DNA of 64,000 bases from Taklimakanibacter albus (GTDB lineage: Bacteria; Pseudomonadota; Alphaproteobacteria; Rhizobiales; Aestuariivirgaceae). The stretch's first letter is position 1. Each line of letters starts with the position of its first letter. Of the stretch, positions 34,888 to 46,827 are shown piece by piece. The DNA lies in NCBI RefSeq assembly GCF_016595235.1, contig NZ_JAENHL010000006.1, positions 1,302,001 through 1,366,000 on the forward strand. The letters run 5' to 3'. Under the pieces are notes generated by a model. The model saw only the letters and a list, made by a program, of their open reading frames with translations, was not told the origin of the DNA and searched no databases. A program made the position numbers and the translations under genes.

Positions 34888-35808
34888 ATGGCCCGGCGTC
34901 TGCCATCGCTTAACGCCCTGCGCGCCTTCGAGGCCGCCGCCCGGCATGAAAGCTTCACCAATGCCGCCGTGGAGCTGTTCGTGACCCATGCGGCGGTGAG
35001 CCGGCATATCCGTGAATTGGAGGAATGGCTGGGCACCGACCTCTTCAACCGCACCGGCCGGGGCGTCGAGCTGACCGATGCCGGCCGCCGCTACGGCGCC
35101 CGTCTCACCCCCCTCTTCGACAATATGGCGGAAGCGACAATCGAGGCCGCGGCACAGGGCAAGGTGCGCAGCCTCAATGTCTCGGTCGAGCCCTCGATCG
35201 CATCCCGCTGGCTGGTGCCGCGCCTCGGCCGCTTCAACGAGCTTCATCCCGATATCGAGCTCAACATCGATCCCGAGAACCGCCTGGTCGATTTCCGCTC
35301 CGACAAGGCCGATCTCGGCATCCGCTACGGTCTCGGCCGCTGGCCCGATGTCGAGATCCAGAAGCTCATCTCGGATGTCGAGATCTTCCCGGTCTGCAGC
35401 CCGCGCCTCCTCAAAGGCCCGCTCAGCCCCGGCGATCTCGCCGACTACAATCTCTTGCATGAGAGCCGTAAGCAATATTGGACCGACTGGCTCCATGCCG
35501 CCGGCATCAAGGGCGTCGAGGACTGGCGCGGCACCGTCTTCCAGGGCCATCTCGCCATCGAGGCGGCGGAAGCGGGCCAGGGCTTCGCGCTCGGCGACAT
35601 GATCCTGTGCACCGACGCCATGGCGGCGGGCCGGCTGGTGCGCCCCTTCGCTCTCGACATCAAAGATCATGGCGGCTACTTCATCGTACGCGCCAAAGGG
35701 TCTAAGGAATCAGCCCCGGCGCGCGCCTTCCGCGAGTGGCTGCAGGCCGAAATGGCCGAAACCCAGCGGAAGTTCGCGAGCATCAAGAGCGCGTCCACGA
35801 AGAAATAG
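34888..35808 (+). CDS. LysR-family transcriptional regulator, GcvA-like
   Basis: This 306-residue regulator has an N-terminal winged helix-turn-helix (LPSLNALRAFEAAARHESFT, then HAAVSRHIRELEEWLG, residues 4-45), with the GcvA-branch FNRTGRGVELTDAG after it. The C-terminal two-lobed effector domain follows (SVEPSIASRWLVPRLGRF). GcvA relatives control glycine cleavage or beta-lactamase genes, but no such target is adjacent. The next gene on the same strand starts eight bases later. Confidence 0.92.
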   Translation: MARRLPSLNALRAFEAAARHESFTNAAVELFVTHAAVSRHIRELEEWLGTDLFNRTGRGVELTDAGRRYGARLTPLFDNMAEATIEAAAQGKVRSLNVSVEPSIASRWLVPRLGRFNELHPDIELNIDPENRLVDFRSDKADLGIRYGLGRWPDVEIQKLISDVEIFPVCSPRLLKGPLSPGDLADYNLLHESRKQYWTDWLHAAGIKGVEDWRGTVFQGHLAIEAAEAGQGFALGDMILCTDAMAAGRLVRPFALDIKDHGGYFIVRAKGSKESAPARAFREWLQAEMAETQRKFASIKSASTKK

Positions 35809-35816
35809 GCCACCCT

Positions 35817-36194
35817 ATGCCCAGAAAGAAATATGACTGCCTGAAGTGCCCCGGCTATTGCTGCTCCTATCCGGTCGTCGAGGTGAAGGACCGCGATGCC
35901 GCGCGCATCGCCAAACATTTCGACCTCCCCTTGAAGGACGCCGAGAAGAAATACTTCAAGTCCGCTTACGGCTATAAGCGCGTGATGCGGCGCAAGAAGG
36001 ACAAATTCTTCGGCCGCATCTGCCAGTTCTTCGACACCGAGGCCCGCCGCTGCACCATCTATGAAGCCCGTCCCTGGGCCTGCCGTGATTATCCCGGCAA
36101 GGATAATTGCGGCTACTGGGACTTCCTCGCCTTCGAGCGCAACGCCCAGGAAGACGACACCTACGTGTCGACGACGTTCCACAACGAAAGATGA
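35817..36194 (+). CDS. YkgJ-type cysteine-cluster protein
   Basis: This 125-residue protein begins at ATG 35817 (MPRKKYDCLKCPGYCCSYPV). The CxxCxxxCC cluster at the N-terminus, GRICQFFDTEARRCTIYEAR and WACRDYPGKDNC give the eight or so Cys of the UPF0153/YkgJ zinc- or iron-chelating family. Its biochemical role is not established. It overlaps the following HisD-like gene by four bases (ATGA), so the two are translationally coupled. Confidence 0.87.
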   Translation: MPRKKYDCLKCPGYCCSYPVVEVKDRDAARIAKHFDLPLKDAEKKYFKSAYGYKRVMRRKKDKFFGRICQFFDTEARRCTIYEARPWACRDYPGKDNCGYWDFLAFERNAQEDDTYVSTTFHNER

Positions 36195-37519
36195 CGGCTG
36201 CCGTCAATTTCGTAAGGCTGGACGGGCTTTCGGCGGAGGAACGCCGCCGGTGCCTTGCCCGCACCGAAAGCGACCTCAGGCCCTATCTCGAGAAAGTGGC
36301 GCCGATCATCGACGCGGTGGCCGCCGAAGGCGATGAGGCGGTGGCCCGCTTCACCCGCCAGTTCGACAAGGCGCCGGTCGCCGCCGACGATCTCGCGGCA
36401 ACGCCCGACGATTTCGTCCGTGCACGGAAATCTCTCAAGCCCGACATCACCGAAGCCATCGCCTTCGCCGCCCATAACATCACGAAGTTCCATCAGCGGC
36501 AGAAGCCTGAGGAGATGTGGCTTACCGAGATCGCGCCCGGCGCCTTTGCCGGCGACCGCATCGGCCCCATCGCCTCGGTGGCCTGTTATGTGCCGCGCGG
36601 CAAGGGCTCGTTTCCGAGCTCCGTCATGATGACCTGCATCCCGGCCAAGGTGGCGGGCGTCGACAAGATCGCCATCGTCACCCCGCCCGGCCCCGACGGC
36701 TCGATCGATGCCGCCACGCTGGTCGCCGCCGAAGCGGCGGGCGTATCGCAAGTCTTCAAATGCGGCGGCGCCCAGGCCGTCGCCGCCGTCGCCTATGGCA
36801 CACGGACGATCCCCCGTTGCGCCAAGATCGTCGGACCGGGCAGTCCCTGGGTGGTCGCCGCCAAGCGCCTGGTCGCCGATCGCATCGACACCGGCACGCC
36901 GGCGGGTCCGAGCGAAAGCATCATCTTCGCCGACGAAACGGTGGATGGCCGCCTCGCCGCCCTCGATCTTCTCATCGAAGCCGAGCATGGCGCTGATTCA
37001 TCCGCCTGGCTCGTCACCCATGTGCCGGCGGTGGCGGAAGCCGCGCGCGCCGTATTGCCCGAGCTCCTGAAAGAGATGAGCCTTGAGCGCGCCGGCTTTG
37101 CCGAGGCCGTGCTGAAGGGACCGCAAGGCGGCATCCTCCTCTGCCCCGATGCGGAAAGCGCCATCGCCTTCGTCAACGACTACGCGCCCGAGCATCTGCA
37201 GATTCTCAGCCTCGATCCCAAGGCCTGGCTGGCGTCCTTCAAGAATGCCGGCGAGATCCTGCTCGGCGAATACACGCCCTCGACGCTCGGCAATTTCGTG
37301 CTCGGTCCCAATCACGTCCTGCCGACCGGCGGCTGGGCCAGGACAGCCTCGCCGCTTTCGGTTTTCGACTTCATGAAACGCACCTCGATCGGCCATGTGA
37401 CACGCGAGGGTTATGACGCGCTCGCTCGCCAGGCCCGTGTCATCGCGAATTACGAGGGCTTCGACGCCCACGCCAATGCGGTGTCCGATTTACGCACAAA
37501 ATTCCTCAGGGTAAAATAA
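36191..37519 (+). CDS. Histidinol dehydrogenase-family protein (divergent)
   Basis: This 442-residue NAD-dependent dehydrogenase of the HisD fold begins [60 protein letters not shown] and [11 protein letters not shown] are the family motifs, with the catalytic Glu-His. Differences from biosynthetic HisD are [12 protein letters not shown] for GPGNxYVxxAKR, EAEHG where E. coli has the zinc ligand Gln (QAEHG), and GEY in place of GDY at another zinc ligand. It may oxidise a different alcohol, as other HisD paralogues do. Coupling to the cysteine-cluster gene is unusual for histidine synthesis. Confidence 0.82.
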   Translation: MTAAVNFVRLDGLSAEERRRCLARTESDLRPYLEKVAPIIDAVAAEGDEAVARFTRQFDKAPVAADDLAATPDDFVRARKSLKPDITEAIAFAAHNITKFHQRQKPEEMWLTEIAPGAFAGDRIGPIASVACYVPRGKGSFPSSVMMTCIPAKVAGVDKIAIVTPPGPDGSIDAATLVAAEAAGVSQVFKCGGAQAVAAVAYGTRTIPRCAKIVGPGSPWVVAAKRLVADRIDTGTPAGPSESIIFADETVDGRLAALDLLIEAEHGADSSAWLVTHVPAVAEAARAVLPELLKEMSLERAGFAEAVLKGPQGGILLCPDAESAIAFVNDYAPEHLQILSLDPKAWLASFKNAGEILLGEYTPSTLGNFVLGPNHVLPTGGWARTASPLSVFDFMKRTSIGHVTREGYDALARQARVIANYEGFDAHANAVSDLRTKFLRVK

Positions 37520-37655
37520 AGCCGATCAGTCGTCGACCCGAGTGTGACTTGCGCGCCACAGCGCCCAATAATAATTACGCGTGGCCATCTGCCGAGATTG
37601 ACCTCCCGGAACAAATCCGACATTTCTCCGATCAACGCCATTCGGGGACACTGTC

Positions 37656-38348
37656 ATGTTCAAGAGATTCTTCCTTACAACGTCGGTTCTGATCTCGACG
37701 GTGACATTCGCGCAGGCCGCTGATGTCGAGCCGGTCGCGGCGTTCGACTGGACCGGATTCTATATCGGCGCGCATGCCGGTTATGGCGATCCCTCGTTAG
37801 ACGGCGTCTTCGATAGCGGCGAAAGCGACGACGAAGAGCGCTCATTCGCTGACGACATCAATGCCGACGGGATTCTCGGCGGCCTCCAGGCCGGCTACAA
37901 CTACCAGATCGACAACATCGTCCTGGGCATCGAAGCGGATATCAGCTTCACGGATTTCTCCGGTGACACCGAGGATGAAGATGCGGGCGAACGGGATGGC
38001 ATCAAGGCCGATATCGATTTCCTCGCTTCCTTGCGCGCCCGTGCCGGCTTCGCCGTCGATAACGTCCTCCTCTATGCGACGGGTGGTGTTGCTTACGCCG
38101 ACGGCGAATTCGAGTTCAAGAACAGCGGCGACGATGCCGGCTCGATCGACATCGACGACTTCGGTTATGTCGTCGGCGGCGGCATTGAATGGGCCGCGAC
38201 CGAGCAGACGAGCCTGCGGCTGGAAGGCCTCTATTACGGCTTCGGCAAGGAAAGAGATCTGGACGATATCGATGACGGCGATGAAGACGACTTCATCGAG
38301 CTCAAAGATGTCGCAGTGGTCCGCGCCGGCGTAAACTGGCGTTTCTAG
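37656..38348 (+). CDS. Outer-membrane beta-barrel protein, Omp25/31-like
   Basis: This 230-residue protein has a signal peptide (MFKRFFLTTSVLISTVTFAQ, cleavage after AQAA). The mature N-terminus FDWTGFYIGAHAGYG is the classic opening strand of the OmpA-like transmembrane barrels of rhizobia and Brucella. It ends in an aromatic residue (VRAGVNWRF), needed for Bam recognition. Loops are rich in Asp and Glu, making it very acidic. It is monocistronic, with a 136-bp upstream gap, and convergent with the AraC-type gene 12 bases away. Confidence 0.9.
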   Translation: MFKRFFLTTSVLISTVTFAQAADVEPVAAFDWTGFYIGAHAGYGDPSLDGVFDSGESDDEERSFADDINADGILGGLQAGYNYQIDNIVLGIEADISFTDFSGDTEDEDAGERDGIKADIDFLASLRARAGFAVDNVLLYATGGVAYADGEFEFKNSGDDAGSIDIDDFGYVVGGGIEWAATEQTSLRLEGLYYGFGKERDLDDIDDGDEDDFIELKDVAVVRAGVNWRF

Positions 38349-38360
38349 AGCCTGAATTTC

Positions 38361-38996
38361 TCAGGAACTGGTGCCGAGACTGGCGAGCTCAGCGGCGCGA
38401 TTGCGCCAGGCGAGGAGCGACAGGCCCGTCTCGGCGCGAAAATGGCGGGTGAGGCTGCGCCGGCTCATGCCGGCGATGTGCGCCCAGTCGTCCAGTCCGC
38501 GGCGCTCGCCTTTCGTCACGATGGCATTGCAGAGACGAACGAGACGGGCATCGCGCGGCATCGGCAGGGCGAGCTCCGCGTCGTCGGCGCGAGTCATCTC
38601 ATCGACGATCAGCGCGGCGAGATGGCCGCCGCGCCCTTTCTCGTCATAGTCGGCCAGCTCCCCCGCCAGCGCTTCGATTGCCGCGGCCAGTAAGACCGAC
38701 GTGATGATGACCTTGCAGTGAGTAGGCAGCACTGCCGCGGCAGCGGGCTCGACATAGGCGCTCCTCATCGCCACCGCGCCGCGCATGCCGATATCGTGAT
38801 CGAGACCCGGCGGGATCCACAGCGCGTGGCCGCGCGGCACATACCAGGCGCCGCGCTCGGTCGTCGCCACCATCAGCCCCTGCGACGCGGTGAGAATCTG
38901 GCCACGGGCATGATGATGCCACCCGGTGCTCTCGCCATCCGCATAGAGCTGGGCATGGATGGTGACCAGGCGTGTGCCCTGCTCGAAATCATCCAT
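38361..38996 (-). CDS. AraC-family regulator, apparently short at the C-terminus
   Basis: This 211-residue protein begins at ATG 38996 (MDDFEQGTRLVTIHAQLYAD), downstream of the candidate operator. A cupin-type sensor (TGWHHHARGQILTASQGL, WIPPGLDHDIGM) occupies about residues 15-90. The C-terminus carries a first helix-turn-helix (DDWAHIAGMSRRSLTRHF near residue 180) and stops at AELASLGTSS. The second helix-turn-helix of this family, roughly 45 residues, is missing. The stop lies 12 bases from the convergent OMP gene end. It may be a truncated or changed regulator. It is divergent from an MFS exporter gene. Confidence 0.8.
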   Translation of the reverse strand: MDDFEQGTRLVTIHAQLYADGESTGWHHHARGQILTASQGLMVATTERGAWYVPRGHALWIPPGLDHDIGMRGAVAMRSAYVEPAAAAVLPTHCKVIITSVLLAAAIEALAGELADYDEKGRGGHLAALIVDEMTRADDAELALPMPRDARLVRLCNAIVTKGERRGLDDWAHIAGMSRRSLTRHFRAETGLSLLAWRNRAAELASLGTSS

Positions 38997-39001
38997 GAGT
39001 T

Positions 39002-39047
39002 TGGCCCGATATCCCCTGTATTTGGCCCCACGCATTATATCGGGCCA
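39002..39047. promoter_or_regulatory. Perfect inverted repeat between the AraC-type and MFS genes
   Basis: TGGCCCGATAT (39002-39012) and ATATCGGGCCA (39037-39047) are perfect 11-bp complements with 24 bases between, in the 88-bp gap between the divergent AraC-type and MFS genes. This is a strong candidate operator for the AraC-type protein acting on both genes. Confidence 0.6.
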
Positions 39048-39084
39048 GTTAGGTTGCGCAATATTGTCCCGCAACCGGACCACC

Positions 39085-40248
39085 ATGACCGACGCCCGCC
39101 GCACCATCCTGTTCGTCAATGCCGCGCATGCGCTCACCCACTATGTGATCCTGATCTTCCCGACCGCCGTGATCGCCATCAGCCTCGAATGGCAGCTCGG
39201 TTATGGCGAGCTGGTTCCCCTCGCCACGGGCTGCCTCGTTGCCCATGGGCTGCTCTCCTTGCCCGCCGGCTGGCTGGTCAATGTCGTGGGCCCGGAGCGG
39301 CTTCTGGCGGCCTTCTTCGCCCTCACCGGACTGGCCTGCTTCCTGGTCGCCGCGGCGGGGTCATGGCTCATGCTCGGCTTCGCATTATTGCTCCTCGGTG
39401 CCGCCGGAGCGATCTATCATCCGGTCGGGCTCACCCTCCTCACCTCGGTATCCACCCGGCTTGGACGTGACCTTTCCATCAACGGTGTCTGCGGCAATAT
39501 CGGTGCGGCGGTGGCGGCTGCCGGAACCGCGCTCCTCACCTCGCTCCTTGGCTGGCGCTGGGCCTTCATCGCTCCCGGCCTCGCCGCTCTGCTTCTCGCC
39601 GCTCTCTTCGCTGCCACGAGCCGCGCCCGGCCGGCCGCCGGGACGGTCCAAAAGCCGGCCAGTTCTTCGCAGAGCCTCCCGGTCCATAATGTCACTCTCG
39701 CCATCTGCACCATTATGCTGGCCTTCCTCGTTGGTGGTGTGACCTACAACATCGTCACCGTCGCCTTGCCCAAGATCGTCGATGAGCGTTACGCCGGCGC
39801 ATTGCCGCTCATCGGCACCGGCGCGCTCGCAACCCTCATTCTCGTCTGCGGCGCGCTCATGCAGCTTGCCGCCGGGCGCCTCATCGACAGGCTGTCGCTG
39901 GCTTCCCTGTTCGTCATTCTCTCCGGCCTTCAGATGACCGGTCTTGCTCTGGCCTGGCTGGCCGATGGTCATTGGATGCTGATCGGCCTCGCTTTGACCA
40001 TGGCCGCGATCTACGGCCAGGTGATCGTCGACGACGCCTTCGTGGCGCGTTATGTGCCGGAGCGCTTGCGGGGGCGTGCTTATGGCGTCAGCTATTTCCT
40101 CGGCTCCGCCGTCAGCGCGGCGGCCATTCCCATGATGGGGGTGCTCTACGGGCAAGGCGCAGGCTTCACGCCGGTCCTCGCCCTCACCGCGGCCTGTGGC
40201 GTGGCGCTGTTCGCTTGCGCGTTGGGCTTCCGCTATGCGGTGAGATGA
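39085..40248 (+). CDS. MFS transporter
   Basis: This 387-residue inner-membrane transporter begins MTDARRTILFVNAAHALTHY at ATG 39085. Twelve hydrophobic helices are apparent, with GAAGAIYHPVGLTLL (motif-C-like) and a central hydrophilic loop near residue 190. The opening resembles the fosmidomycin-resistance/YfcJ-like drug efflux branch. Its divergent pairing with the AraC-type gene and the shared inverted repeat suggest inducible export of a small molecule. The substrate is unknown. Confidence 0.85.
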   Translation: MTDARRTILFVNAAHALTHYVILIFPTAVIAISLEWQLGYGELVPLATGCLVAHGLLSLPAGWLVNVVGPERLLAAFFALTGLACFLVAAAGSWLMLGFALLLLGAAGAIYHPVGLTLLTSVSTRLGRDLSINGVCGNIGAAVAAAGTALLTSLLGWRWAFIAPGLAALLLAALFAATSRARPAAGTVQKPASSSQSLPVHNVTLAICTIMLAFLVGGVTYNIVTVALPKIVDERYAGALPLIGTGALATLILVCGALMQLAAGRLIDRLSLASLFVILSGLQMTGLALAWLADGHWMLIGLALTMAAIYGQVIVDDAFVARYVPERLRGRAYGVSYFLGSAVSAAAIPMMGVLYGQGAGFTPVLALTAACGVALFACALGFRYAVR

Positions 40249-40626
40249 TGTTGCAATTTTGCCTCAAAAAATCGAAACCCCGCCGCGCTCATAGGCGCCG
40301 GCGGGGCACTCGATCATTCGAGATTTTCTTCGAAGTCCATTCCGGTAGTTATACCGGTAATTTTCGAGGCTCTGGAATTGCCCAGCTAAGGCACTCCGCC
40401 CTCGCATGAGGTTTTCAAGTGTGATGTGAGCGGCCTGATCAGCGTCGATTAGTGCTGCAGCGCGCTGTCAGAACCGTGACTGCGAGACCTGCCGCAGTCG
40501 AAGAAGGTGACCCGGTGGATTCATGCCTCCCTCCTTAGAGTTTCTGTCATCAATCTCACGACCGATGATGATTTTTATCTTGGTCCTCTCCCCCGCGATG
40601 TCAAGTCAAAAGGGCCGCCATGCGTG
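40249..40626. other. 378-bp gene-free stretch between the MFS and glyoxalase-like genes
   Basis: No supportable coding region was found here. It contains a strong hairpin at 40278-40306 and, at 40342-40357, the short inverted repeat CCGGTA-gttat-ACCGG. Otherwise it shows nothing recognisable. Confidence 0.6.
40278..40306 (-). terminator. Hairpin terminator-like structure
   Basis: CCCCGCCG (40278-40285) pairs with CGGCGGGG (40299-40306). On the minus strand it is followed by TTTCGATTTTTTG, the usual layout of an intrinsic terminator for minus-strand transcription from the glyoxalase-like gene upstream. On the plus strand it also lies just past the MFS stop codon. Confidence 0.65.
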
Positions 40627-40986
40627 TCACGATTTGCGATAGGCGCGGCTGGAAACCGAGATCGAATTCTTGGCCGGATCGCGCGCATTGGCGAACACGT
40701 AACCTTGACCTTGATGGAGAGCGCTGAACACCAGCCCTTTCTTTGCGCAGTCGGCGCAAAATGCTTCGACATCCTCGACATCGAAAACCAGCTTGACCTG
40801 GGACTGGCCGACTTTCTGCGCCCGTCCGGCCTGATGGATCATCAGGCGGGCGCCGCCATCGGCCGCGACAAGTTCCACGATCCGGTCGCCGTCTTCCTTG
40901 CGCGCCTTGAATCCGAAGAATTTTTCATAGAACGCTACGGTTTGTTCCATGTCCATTGCGTAGAGAATGATCCGGTTCAGGGGCAT
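40627..40986 (-). CDS. VOC-family (glyoxalase-like) protein
   Basis: This 119-residue protein begins at ATG 40986 (MPLNRIILYAMDMEQTVAFY), with GAAGGA upstream, replacing a longer upstream extension. DMEQTVAFYEKFFGFKARK and GQSQVKLVFDVEDVEAF are typical vicinal-oxygen-chelate fold stretches. The metal-ligand pattern is incomplete, since the end reads FANARDPAKNSISVSSR in place of DPDGNxxEL. Its catalytic role is therefore uncertain. Confidence 0.82.
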   Translation of the reverse strand: MPLNRIILYAMDMEQTVAFYEKFFGFKARKEDGDRIVELVAADGGARLMIHQAGRAQKVGQSQVKLVFDVEDVEAFCADCAKKGLVFSALHQGQGYVFANARDPAKNSISVSSRAYRKS

Positions 40987-41166
40987 CTGGATTGTTCCTT
41001 CTGGTATCCACGTCGAGTACGCCTCGCTCCAGGCGCCTTGGACACCATTTCTTCCCCTGTGGACAGCGGAATTTCGACCCTTGTGCATAGCGGTCAAGCT
41101 GCTGACATGTTCTGGCGCTTGAAGGGGGCAGCATGCCGTCTTCGGGTGCTCATCGAGCTTGCCCGC

Positions 41167-41181
41167 GTTCTCTATTTGGTC
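41167..41181. promoter_or_regulatory. Possible SOS-like box before uvrA
   Basis: GTTC-TCTATTT-GGTC matches the GTTC-N7-GTTC LexA repeat with one mismatch, and its spacer resembles that of the ssb box (TCTTTAT). It lies 15 bases upstream of the uvrA start. The closeness to the start codon is a caution, so the promoter would have to overlap the box directly. Confidence 0.4.
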
Positions 41182-41195
41182 TAGTCAAAGCGCCC

Positions 41196-44123
<2,928 letters not shown>

Positions 44124-44138
44124 CTCAGACGGATCCGC

Positions 44139-44249
44139 CCTCACCCTGAGGTGCGAGCAAAGCGAGCCTCGAAGGGCGTGGTGCCGTGTTCTCGCTCTAT
44201 CCTGATGGATGCTTCGAGGGCCGCTGCGCGGCCACCTCAGCATGAGGGG
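44139..44249. repeat. Palindromic intergenic repeat, copy B
   Basis: The reverse-complement counterpart of copy A (4981-5093). The left arm here is CTGAGGTGCGAGCAAAGCGA followed by GCCTCGAAGG. The right arm is GCTTCGAGGGCCGCTGCGCG followed by GCCACCTCAG. It lies between the convergent ends of uvrA and the MFS gene, the same type of site as copy A. Confidence 0.8.
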
Positions 44250-44265
44250 ATATGAAGGACTTTGG

Positions 44266-45504
44266 TTATCCGCCGCTCACTTCCAGATGCGGCGCCAGGC
44301 GCTTGCGCCAAAGGAAGACCAGGAACGATGCCGCGAGTCCGATCGCAGCACCCACGACCACCGGCCCCCTTATGCCGACCATGTCCCCGATATAGCCGAT
44401 GAGCAGCGCGCCGGCCGATGGCGCCGCGTTGAAGACGACCGAATAGAAGGCGAAGACCCGACCGCGCACCTCGTCATCGAGGCCCGACTGGACGAGTGTC
44501 TGCGCGACGATGTTCTTTCCCGTGACGCCCACGCCGACGAGCAGCATACAGATGATCGCGATATGATGACTGGTGGTGAGCGCGAAGAGCGCTGTCGCGG
44601 TCGCGCCCAGCATGCCGAAGGCGGCCATGAGCGTCGTCAGGCCGGAATAGCTCTGGCGCCAGGACAAGAGCAGCCCGGCACCGAGCGCCCCGATGCCCAT
44701 GGCCGAGATCAGCGCCGCGAAGCCGCCCGGCCCCTTGTCGAAGACGCCCCCGACGAAAGCCGGCAGCAGATCGGCCAAGGGCCTGACCGCCAGCGCGAAG
44801 ATGCCGATGAGGATGAAAAGCGGCCGCATGCCGGGATGCGCGGCGACGACGGTCAGCCCCTGCCAGACGCCGCCCGGTTTCTTCGGCCGCGGCGGCGTGG
44901 TGTCCGCGCGCGACAGCCGCATCATCAGGAGTGCGATCACCACGGCGACGAAGCTCAAGCCGTTAAGGGCGAAGGCCGCGCCGATGCCGCCCCAGATGAT
45001 CGCCGGCCCCGCCAGCATTGGCCCGACGACCCGCGCCACATTGGCCAGAACCGAGGTGAGCGCGATCACGGTCGGCAGATCCTCGGGTGGCGCCAATTTC
45101 GGGATCAGGGTGAGGCGCACCGGCTGCCAGAAGGCGCTGTTCAAGCCGAGCAGGAAGGTCGCAAGGACGAGGATCTCCGCGCTCACCCAGCCGAAGACTT
45201 GCAACACGGCAAGCAACAGGGCTTCGAGCGCCGCCAGCGACTGGAAGATGAGCGCCACCCGCCGGCGGTCCAACCGGTCCGCGACAAGGCCTGACACCGG
45301 CCACAACACAAGCCGCGGCAGGATCTCGGAGAGCGCCAACACACCCAGCCAGGTCGCCGATCCGGTCAGCTGCCACATGAGCCAACCCGCCGCCACTTCA
45401 TGGATGCGGGTGCCGGCCAGGCTCAGCACCTGACCGGTGGCGAAGAGGCGAAAATTGCGGCTGTGAAAGGCGCGGAATGGACCTTTACGAAGATCCATCC
45501 CCAC
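44266..45504 (-). CDS. MFS transporter, EntS-like
   Basis: This 412-residue membrane protein begins MGMDLRKGPFRAFHSRNFRL. The opening FHSRNFRLFATGQVLSLAGT and GWLMWQLTGSATWLGVL match the MFS_3 branch of the enterobactin-exporter type. LVADRLDRRRVAL is the inter-helix A motif. It is probably an exporter of a small metabolite or drug. It starts three bases before the next minus-strand gene ends. Confidence 0.87.
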   Translation of the reverse strand: MGMDLRKGPFRAFHSRNFRLFATGQVLSLAGTRIHEVAAGWLMWQLTGSATWLGVLALSEILPRLVLWPVSGLVADRLDRRRVALIFQSLAALEALLLAVLQVFGWVSAEILVLATFLLGLNSAFWQPVRLTLIPKLAPPEDLPTVIALTSVLANVARVVGPMLAGPAIIWGGIGAAFALNGLSFVAVVIALLMMRLSRADTTPPRPKKPGGVWQGLTVVAAHPGMRPLFILIGIFALAVRPLADLLPAFVGGVFDKGPGGFAALISAMGIGALGAGLLLSWRQSYSGLTTLMAAFGMLGATATALFALTTSHHIAIICMLLVGVGVTGKNIVAQTLVQSGLDDEVRGRVFAFYSVVFNAAPSAGALLIGYIGDMVGIRGPVVVGAAIGLAASFLVFLWRKRLAPHLEVSGG

Positions 45505-45507
45505 GCC

Positions 45508-46656
45508 TTACGCCTGGACGGAACGGCGCAGCGCGGCGGCGCTGTCAGGGACGGCGTCACTGAGGCGCCTGAACGTCTCGACCGCCCAGCCGAAGAGACC
45601 GAGCGCGATGAAGAGCTCCTTATATTCGGTGACGTCCCAGATGCGGACGAAGCGATCCCCCAGAGCAAGGAACAACCCCTGCGCGCCGGCGATCGTCACC
45701 GCCAGCAGGAGGCAGAACATCGCCTCGGCGCGCCGTCTTTCCCGCCAGGCCAGATACGCCAGACAGATCACGATGCCGAGGGTGAGATAGGTCGTCGCCT
45801 GGAAGAGGAGCGAATCCCAGCCATTGTAATTGAAGGCGGCGAGCGGCGTGCTCACCAGCACCACGGCGCGGCTCGGCATCAGATCCGCGAGCCCGGCGAG
45901 CGGCAGGCGCCCCGGCAGGACGATGTACAGAAACGGCAGCAGGATCAGGACGACGAAGCCGATGATCTTATGCGCGGCGCCGATCTGATTGGTCGCGAAA
46001 TTATGGAAGTTGATCTCGCCCTGGATATTGCTCTTGAGCGCCTCCGGCGTCGCGATGCCGAAAACGCGCTGCAGCCAGGAAATCTCCTCCATTCCAAGCA
46101 CGAAGAGAATCGCGGCTGAGAGAAGCAGAACCACGCCGATCCAGCCACCCTTCCCTTCTCTATGCCGCCCCGTGATGAGTACTGCGCCACGCCAGGCGAG
46201 GAGCAGGCTCGCCGCGATGGGCAGCAGGGCCGACGCCCACTCGACCAGGCCATCCTCCAGGCTGAAAATGTTGAAGGCGCCGGGAGACACAAGGAAGATC
46301 GCGACAAAAAGCGCGAGCATCAGGAACGAGGCGAGGACGGCGCACCATTGGTGCACGGAAAAGGGAGTTCCCGCTTTCGCAACCTTGGCGCCTGCTGCGA
46401 CTTCAAACACGAAGGCAAAGCCGATAAGCGCCATCAGCGCCGAACGCACAAACGCGTAAAGCCCGTGGTCCGGCGCCTTGTTGGGCAGCACCGGCGTCGC
46501 CCAGGCGAGATGCTCGCAAATGATCCATACCGCGACCGCCAAACCTGCCCAAAGGGACAGTTTGATCGATTGGTCGATGTTCCCGTGTCGCAAAACCGTC
46601 ATGAGGCCATTTGCCCGGGCGAAAGTGGCCATCTGGGGGCGGACGATTAAAATCAT
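45508..46656 (-). CDS. Polytopic membrane protein of unknown function
   Basis: This protein of up to 382 residues has about ten hydrophobic helices. Loops carry no catalytic motif I recognise (for example HREGKGGWIGVVLLL near residue 170 and GEINFHNFATNQIGAAH near 210). The start at ATG 46656 lacks a clear Shine-Dalgarno sequence; downstream ATGs at 46632 and 46602 are alternatives. It ends three bases before the MFS start, so the two genes are likely an operon. The upstream 171 bp is AT-rich and probably holds the promoter of this gene and of the divergent SDR gene. Confidence 0.7.
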   Translation of the reverse strand: MILIVRPQMATFARANGLMTVLRHGNIDQSIKLSLWAGLAVAVWIICEHLAWATPVLPNKAPDHGLYAFVRSALMALIGFAFVFEVAAGAKVAKAGTPFSVHQWCAVLASFLMLALFVAIFLVSPGAFNIFSLEDGLVEWASALLPIAASLLLAWRGAVLITGRHREGKGGWIGVVLLLSAAILFVLGMEEISWLQRVFGIATPEALKSNIQGEINFHNFATNQIGAAHKIIGFVVLILLPFLYIVLPGRLPLAGLADLMPSRAVVLVSTPLAAFNYNGWDSLLFQATTYLTLGIVICLAYLAWRERRRAEAMFCLLLAVTIAGAQGLFLALGDRFVRIWDVTEYKELFIALGLFGWAVETFRRLSDAVPDSAAALRRSVQA

Positions 46657-46827
46657 TTTAGCAAGACAAGATTCCTTGATTTGTCAGACGTTTCGAATTA
46701 ACAGAAAATTGTTTGGAAAGCTTTGCAACTTTTCAGCGATTTTTGGGTAGAACCGAGTCCAGCTTCAGCAACCAGACCGGGAGCAACCGCTCGCTGAGCA
46801 CTACCGTTCCCGAGGGTGTCGTTTTAT

